The notes below the pieces were generated by a model, which saw only the letters and a list, made by a program, of their open reading frames with translations, made no database searches and had not been told where the DNA came from. Below are positions 57,010 to 64,000 of a DNA stretch of 64,000 bases, piece after piece; within the stretch, counting starts at the first letter, position 1; the number at the start of each line of letters is the position of its first letter. Source of the DNA: Strigamia acuminata (Eukaryota; Arthropoda; Chilopoda; Geophilomorpha; Linotaeniidae); contig OX442323.1 of assembly GCA_949358305.1 (NCBI GenBank), positions 2,666,001 to 2,730,000 of the forward strand. The letters are read 5' to 3'. Made by a program: the position numbers and the translations under genes.

Positions 57010-59032
57010 AACCCTCGGAGGCATAAGGGTAAAATGTGCCATTCTGGTATAAGGAATTACGGATTTATGGACAATTTTCAGGTCAATTAGTTAAAGCGCC
57101 GTTTCGATTTTTGAAAGTTTGCAACTAATTTTATAGAGGGCGCTAGTTACTAGTAGCTGCATGCAAGAAGTTGTGTTTTGAGTGTTTTAGGTGTCTGTGT
57201 TTATGTTTTTGTATTTTTTAACATCACAAAGCACTTGAAACATGACTTTTGGAATGAAGCTTCTCGAAAAACTTCCATTTGTATAAAAATCACACTGCAC
57301 ATGACATTGTTTTAAAAATGCCTGGTTCATGAAATAATGAAATGAATACAAGTATTTATTAAAACTTCATGGAGATTATAGAGCTTCAAGTGCTGGTAAA
57401 ATGCTTGCAGATTTAGAATATTTAAAAAAATAATTTTTATCAATTAATTTATAAATTAATAAAAACTGAAATACATCAAATTTGAAACAAATAAAATTTA
57501 AAAAATGAAATGTATTTAATTATGTTAATACATTTTGTGGAAAAAAAATGTGATTAGTAAACATATAACTTGAATTGCTTTTGTACCTGACCCTGGGTCG
57601 TTAGCTTTTAGGAGTGAGAAACTGGGATTCGATTTTTGTTAAAAACTGCACATTATGCAAGTTTGCTCTTGATTCCCAAACCTGGTAAAAAGCAATGCTG
57701 TGCAAAAATAAAAATGTTGCCATTTCTAATTCAAGAACTATAAAAATGGCTGGCAATTCGCAACCGAAGCATGAATCCTAAGGTTCTTACCATCTTGGAG
57801 TGTATTATTTATCACCACAGGTAGGAGAAAATGTGAGACCTCTAAAACAAAATTAGATTTTGCTTAATATCAGCAAAACTAGAAAAAAAAATTTCATACA
57901 GAAAAGAGATATTCTTTCACCAATTACATCAGCTGGAATAAGTCATACAGACTGTGGTTTATATGAATGGTTTAGTAGACATTTTTAAAAAAAAAAATCC
58001 ATGTTTTGAATTGTAGTTAAACTTTTTTGTGGTTTAAAATTTGATGCAAGCAAAAGAAGGAAAATGGCAACGCATCTTTTATGCGCGCAGAGCTTTACTC
58101 CGCGAGGATGGAGGGTTGACCTTGGGGCCATTGGGCAGTGTGTGGTAATGACAAAGGTCACCCTTGGGTGGCTAAGCAGTCACAAGCTCAGTCTTTTTAA
58201 AAGCAGTTATTGGTGCAGCCAAAATCACGAAGGATAAAGAATTTTCTTTTGAAGACAGATTGAACACACCAACTGTGAAAAGTCAATACTTGCCAGGCTT
58301 TCTATAGATCTTCTGTTGAAGACCCTTGAAAATCTTTTCTTTAAGAAGTGTTGATTCATTAAAACAAGTGAATTTGAAGTAAAACTTTTTACTCTGTAAT
58401 ATTCAGGCTTTACTGCATTAACACACTGTGGTAGCTTTCTTTGCAAATTTTTAGCTAAATCTATTGTCTCTATTTACTTGTGGCTCTCTCTTAAGTAGGC
58501 TATTAAAAGTCTTGATTGGCAGATGTGCTTTGCATATAGAGGGTATTTCATTTGCATGCAAGTCAATTTGCTTAAGTGATTGGAGAGAGAGAGTGGGAGT
58601 AGCAAACTTATTTTACTTGTGAATGTTTAATGACTTTAATTGTGATGGCATTTAGCAAATTAATATCAAGTGCTTTTTCAACATTTGTGCAAGAGAGTTT
58701 TATGGGGTGAGTGCAGTCTGTATCTTTTGAGTCGGAATTGCATAGCAGCTAATTGCAGTTAGTTGAAGAAAACTAGTTCTGTTTAATTTGAATTTATAGC
58801 TGAGGTGTTGTCCCAATGATTCTCTTTGTGTGGTCTTTCTTTACTCCTGACTCTATAGTATCTAAAAGCCTCTAAAGATTAGCTTGTTTTTTTTCTTTGA
58901 TGTCACTTCTACATTAATTTAGTTGTTCTGCAACCTGGTTATTGATGATACTTGTTTTGAGGGAACCAACTTCACTCTCCTCATTTTTCTTCTGTTGTTT
59001 AAACTTGATGAAATATTTTACTTATGTCTAAT
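57010..59032. other. Gene-free stretch
   Basis: No gene supported. Confidence 0.5.
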
Positions 59033-59609
59033 TTAACCCTCAGATGGACAATCTCCAAAGACGACACTTTGGTGCCCATAATGTACCAAATTTGGGACAA
59101 AATAATTAAATCCGGAAGGCCGTTAGCTTAAGCGCTGTTAGGGTAGCGCGAAAAATTGTCGCACTTGGCGCTACTGTTGTTGAAATTAATTTTAAGCCAA
59201 GAAAATTAATTTTAAGTGATAAAGTTTAATTTATCCTAAAAAATTTAATTTTAAATGTATATTTTAGCCAGAAATGGAACCATAATCATACTGTAATCAC
59301 ATGTGTTGGACTACTAGCGCCAGACGGCGTCAGCTGGTAAAAATTGGAAGCACTAAGTAGAAGTGCTTTTGTATGATTGGGAGAAGCCAACTTAAGTTTA
59401 AGCTGGGATTTCTAAGGGGCAGAATTTTAAAAGGTGAATAAATAAATAAATAACGTACAGAACACTCCAAATTTTTTTTTAGACAAACTTTATTGTTTTG
59501 TGAACAAAGTCAGAAATTTTCAGAAAATTATATTAAACCAAAAAAAGTTTTCCTATTCAAGAAGAGTGTTGTCCCAAAATTGGTGTAGGGTTGACCATCT
59601 GAGGGTTAA
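59033..59609. mobile_element. piggyBac-like MITE, complete
   Basis: TTAACCCTCAGATGGACAA at the left and TTGACCATCTGAGGGTTAA at the right form inverted ends starting CCCT inside TTAA duplications, as in piggyBac-type elements. The right ~190 bp match the truncated copy at 27409-27591. The interior has repeated TTAATTTTAAG words and no transposase. Confidence 0.88.
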
Positions 59610-61584
59610 GTGCATACATTAAATACGGAAAAAATATGTACACCAGTAAAGATATATGGGAAGACTAGCACAATACTCTTTGTTTGATTAATCGTATTAG
59701 TAAAAGGAATACTAATTTATCGGCTAAAGCGGTAATTACTATTTTGTATTGCTTTCCTGAGCATGTGTGTTATGGAAGGAAAACATCATGCGAGACAAAT
59801 TTCTTTTCACTTAAGATGGCGCCTTTTATCTCAGCGCTTTTAACACCATTGAGAAAAGTTCCAAACACCTTTTAAGAACTCCAACCCTGTTTTCTTATCT
59901 TTGAGTTGATGGGAAGCCAATTGCTCCATAAAGGAGAGAAATTACTGGAGTATTGCAATCGATGAACCTCTTTTCAGGTTTAGTCGACTAGGTGAAAGAA
60001 AGTGGATCCGAGAGGGCTTGTGTTCTTTTTAATGGCCATATGGGAAAGATATTTCTCCATTAATAATTGTGCTTGCCTCTACCACTGCCGTGGGAATGTT
60101 GTCGTGCAGCTTGGGATTACATTGAGGGCTTCTTATTAGATAATGGGAGCAAGAATGGAGTTTATGTTGCCACTTTAATATGGAAAATCCCGGGCTTAAT
60201 TGGAAGTTTTTTGCTCTGAAAAATTGATGACAAAAGATAATGAAAAAGTCGCAAGTAAATATTACGTTATTTATATTAAAGTTTTAATACATCCGGACTG
60301 CTTGTTTTTTTTTGTCTTTTTTCAGTTGTAATTATGACAGTGGTTTGGTTATTGTGTTGGGAATAGCTAATAATCTTTTAATTTAGTAGGATTAGTAGAA
60401 GCCATTATTGTACACATTTCTTTTTTAATTATTTAAATTTCTTAATTGATCTTCGAAACAAGAAACATAACATCAATATAAACACATTAATTGTGGTGAC
60501 CTCAAAAGTATACCTTTGAGTGTCCACTATGTTTCCAATAATCTAGTGAGGGAATAAAATATTATCTCTGTAAATTACATTTTATTTCCCCTTTTGGTTT
60601 ATTTAAAGTAAGAATATACCCCTTAGCACAGTGTAAAGTTGTTTTATCCTTTGTTCTGTGAAGTGCATTTTTTGATGTCGCAACTTAGACCAAATTGTGG
60701 GAAGAGTTTTCCTCCCCTCCGCTTGTGCCTGCCGTGAGGTTTGCATGCAGCCATTAAACGGTTGCAAGCAATTATCTGATTTTGTGGTTCTGCATAGCTT
60801 TTCTGAGCAGAATTCACCGTTTTGACGCACTCTGATCACTCTTGATTTTGCTTCCAACTACACCACATCATGATTTGGAATTCAATGTGAAGTCCACTGT
60901 TAGCAAAAGGAAAAAGTATTTGCTGCAAACTCTGTAATAAGATGTGCGATACTTATAATCTACGGTGGTAAAAAGTACAACACTGCCCTCATATCAATCA
61001 AGCCGATCTTTTAGGACACATTAAACTTGTCATAAAATTTTCAATAAATTAATGGATTTTCTTTTTAGGATAGAAATTATGGAGAGTGTTTATTGCTGTT
61101 TTTATTAGCTTTTATTAGCTTTTATTTTGAAAGTATGGAATATTAAGAGTAATAAATGAAGTTCTAAAAAAAAGTAAAATTTCTAACTATGGCTCTCTGT
61201 TGAAAAACTTAAGGCAAACTCAGACAGTGATTCTTCAGTCTGTAGGCGAAAAGCTATAGGAGATCTCAAAGCAACATCTGGCTCTTTCGATCGACAGAAT
61301 TACTTTTCAATATTTGCCAATTCCACGATATTCAGTGAACAAGGTGCTTAGCCATCAAAAAGGAGTACAATATTTACGCAGTTAAGAGTTACACTCAAAT
61401 TGTACTCACCCTCGAATAATAACAGCGACTATTATTATTAGTTCAAATTTAATCAGTTTTTTACAATTTTCTGCTTCAAAGTAGTTTTGAGAATTCAAAG
61501 TAAATTCCCATCACTATTTCTGTCTCTGTAACGCTGGTTTCCATTTCCGTTTCGAGGATTGTCCTGGTAGGGATGATGTAGTTC
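59610..61584. other. Gene-free stretch
   Basis: No gene supported. Confidence 0.5.
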
Positions 61585-62010
61585 TATACTCTAGTTACAG
61601 TCTAAAAAGTACTTTACAAGATGTCGTCCCATTGGTCGAGCCAGTTTACTGGTGTAGTGATCCGGAAAAGTAGACCCAAACACCAGAATTGCATTGCAAT
61701 GTACAGACTTTGTAATCGATTGCCTAGGCAACGGCCAAAAATTCAAAATTCCAGACGAAGTAACCAATAAACATAACAAACATGAGTTTGACATTTTTAT
61801 ATGCGTAAAACTTCATTTCAATGATGGAAATAACATTTTATATTAAGAAAACTCAAAATAACATTAACTAAACTAGTCATAACAAGCAAAACAATAAATA
61901 AAAATAAAAACTACTTCTCTTAGTAGTAGTATACAGTCTGGAGTTAGTAGTAAACTGGCTCGACCAATGGGACCACATCTTGTAGCCTTTTTGACTGCAA
62001 CTAGAGTATA
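61585..62010. mobile_element. MITE of the TATACTC/CCAAT family (copy 6), intact
   Basis: TATACTCTAGTTACAGTCTA, CAAGATGTCGTCCCATTGG, TCGAGCC at the left is mirrored by GGCTCGACCAATGGGAC to CAACTAGAGTATA at the right. TTTACTGGTGTAGTGATC lies inside. Confidence 0.9.
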
Positions 62011-64000
62011 TGTAAAAAATATTATGCTAACATGCCGTTTTTCTACGAATGTTGAACGAGGTTTTATCCCCTTTTTTTCTTATGCCCCCCTTGACCTTCA
62101 CCCCCCTCCCCAAACCTAACCTTATTCGTTTTTAGCAACATTAAGCTGAACCGAGTATTTTCATCAATGCATCTCGCAATCTATTACAGCGCGTCACGTC
62201 CGACATGAACGTAGCCACTTTCTTGTTTTTATGCAGAGTGCTGCTGCTCTATAATTTGAGAAATTGGGTTATTGCTTTCCAAATGACAACCACTATCTCT
62301 CAATTACATGCCACCACTTTGAATGATCCTGTGTCTAACGGGGCTTTGATCATATCGTCTACTCGCTCTTTCCGCACGCTTCCTTGCCAAAACATACAAG
62401 CCAGTCATTTTGTTTATGCTCTAGGGTAGATTAGGTCAGGTTATGTCAGGTCAGGTCAGGTCTACAACAAACAATCAAGCTACCCAATTCGTTCGTTAAA
62501 GCGTTTGTAGATGTCCAAAATGTAGGAAATTGTCCTAAATTTTTATAAATTTACCCAAATTTTACTAATAACCTTCAGATTAAGAAAACGCATATTTCTG
62601 GCCGAAATTCCAACATATTCATTTATCTGGACTTTTTTAATTAAAAAAAAAAAAAAATAGCTTTTTTCACTTATACCAGCGTGTTTCACTATTTACTGGC
62701 ATGCCAGTATAAGTTTTATGACTGAAACTACTAAAAATTGGTAATCCCATCTACGGTATAAATATTCTGAATGTAATCTTTCTTTTTACCACACTTGAGA
62801 ATAAACTTTTTTATCAAACACAACCTAGATCTTAATTTTACCAGCACCCCAGTCCCTAAAAATGTATTCCTACACTAGTGGTAAAATTTGTAAATAGAGT
62901 GTGTGCATTACGTGCAGCAATTCGGAGATGTCAAATCTCATTTTCAATCTCAGACTGCAGTTGCATTAATAACACAATAAAGTTGTGTATATACTGTAAG
63001 TTAGTTTAAGCATGTCATTTCTTTAAAGCAAAAATAACAGAACTTTATAAATGTCAAATTATACGAAATGAGACATGATGTTACTTTACTCACATCGCAG
63101 AATCACTCTTCATATGTTGATGGTTTTTTCTTTGCAACAGTGAAATGATGCTGGAGGATCTCTTGAAAAATATGACCAGTGGTTTTCAATGAAAAGGGAC
63201 TGCAGGCACATTTTTGAAAATGAAAACATCTTATCTTATTCCAAAGAAAAAATACTTTAAAAAATAGCACAATTTCTAGATTAAAGTATACGTTTACTCA
63301 GTAACTGCTAAGCTGAGGATGGATCATATTTTGTCTTTTTATTTACTTTTAAATGTCTAAAGAATTTCAAGAATGAATTATTGACTAGTCTTAAGGTTCA
63401 AGTGGCGCCTCAAGTACAAACCAATATGTTACAGGGTCATAGCAAATGACTACAATTACTGTAATGATGTCTCTACAACTCTAGAGTAAACTAGCTCATG
63501 CCAATTAAGGCACTCAATTTCTCTTTATACTGAGTGGTAATTTTGTTACTGATGGAATTTGATAATACGGTCTGAAAATTATAAATTTTAAGTTTTTGGC
63601 AAACTACAAATAAAATTTTTTTTTTTTGGTTTTTTATTGTTTATTTCTTGTTGGACATTTTTAGCCTTTTAGTTAGGATTTAATTCATGGAAATGGAAAT
63701 TTCTTTGGGTAAGTGACTTGGACTTCCATTACACACAAGATATAAATTTAACTGGAGTAACAATTTAGGACTGAAGCTACTTGAAGTATTGTTATTTAGA
63801 TATTCCACGGAGGTTTGCAAAGTGCAATAGTTTATCTGTTAATTAGTTGGACATTCAGGTAGTCAGCAGATCTCTTGATTTCCCTTGATGGCAAGAATTA
63901 GCACTGTATATTGTTAATGAAGACAATTCCTACTGTAATGCAGAAAGTTTGGGTTTTGATGGTTATTTTTAAAATACAATTTTGGATGGAATTAACTTTT
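62011..64000. other. Gene-free stretch
   Basis: No gene supported. A CAGGT-rich pentamer run occurs at 62436-62461, and an A15-type run near 62642-62656. Confidence 0.5.

Noticed and set aside
1-64000. CRISPR arrays, operons, intact tRNA or rRNA genes
   Set aside because: No spacer-repeat pattern, no closely packed gene strings with ribosome binding sites, and no intact cloverleaf or rRNA core sequence was seen. The window is eukaryotic in character.

Overview
This window is eukaryotic and most likely comes from an invertebrate animal. The DNA is AT-rich and has no operon structure or long uninterrupted genes. It is packed with short inverted-repeat DNA transposons, broken transposase and retroelement pieces, minisatellites and tRNA-derived SINE relics. 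A few splice-bounded exon candidates are present. Many of the repeat ends are types seen widely in animal genomes: pogo-like CAGTCGAACCTCGTTATAACG ends, hAT CAGGGGTTCTCAAACT ends, TTAA-flanked piggyBac-like ends, and Tc1. I cannot name the species or phylum from the sequence.

Layout. 1-16 kb: mostly gene-free, with a candidate transposon at 2994-3584, a GC-rich 170-bp MITE at 4909-5080, a MITE of the window's dominant family at 6703-7157, an inverted pair of coding-like segments at 8504-9206, a LINE-tail-like repeat expanded into a 15-bp minisatellite at 10160-10706, and tRNA-like SINE relics near 13.1 and 13.6 kb. 16-28 kb: a possible promoter with first exons (16381-16950), then a pogo-like MITE, a 43-bp tandem repeat, two large inverted copies of a TTA-flanked element (21115-21820 and 22496-23180), a TTAA-flanked element holding a 21-bp minisatellite (23745-24661) and a full hAT MITE with 8-bp target duplication (25237-25687). 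28-45 kb: a CpG-rich block with small ORFs (28140-28400), several MITEs and foldbacks, an exon-like piece encoding part of a Gypsy-type reverse transcriptase (38648-38866), and one nearly complete but dead Tc1-like transposon (41095-42743). 45-64 kb: a SWIM zinc-finger relic (48083-48277), a Pao/BEL-type gag zinc knuckle inside a pogo-like MITE (51299-51475), a 1.98-kb composite MITE whose nested insert carries a small spliced, decayed gene on the minus strand (52490-53452), and more MITEs.

The strongest unexplained patterns are two. The first is a MITE family with seven recognisable members. All share the outermost TATACTC and an inner CCAAT/ATTGG motif, but the 25-45 bp between these differ completely from copy to copy while still matching between the two ends of each copy. 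The second is the unrecognised spliced gene inside the 51807-53788 composite. No intact tRNA, rRNA, CRISPR array or full-length host protein gene could be supported.
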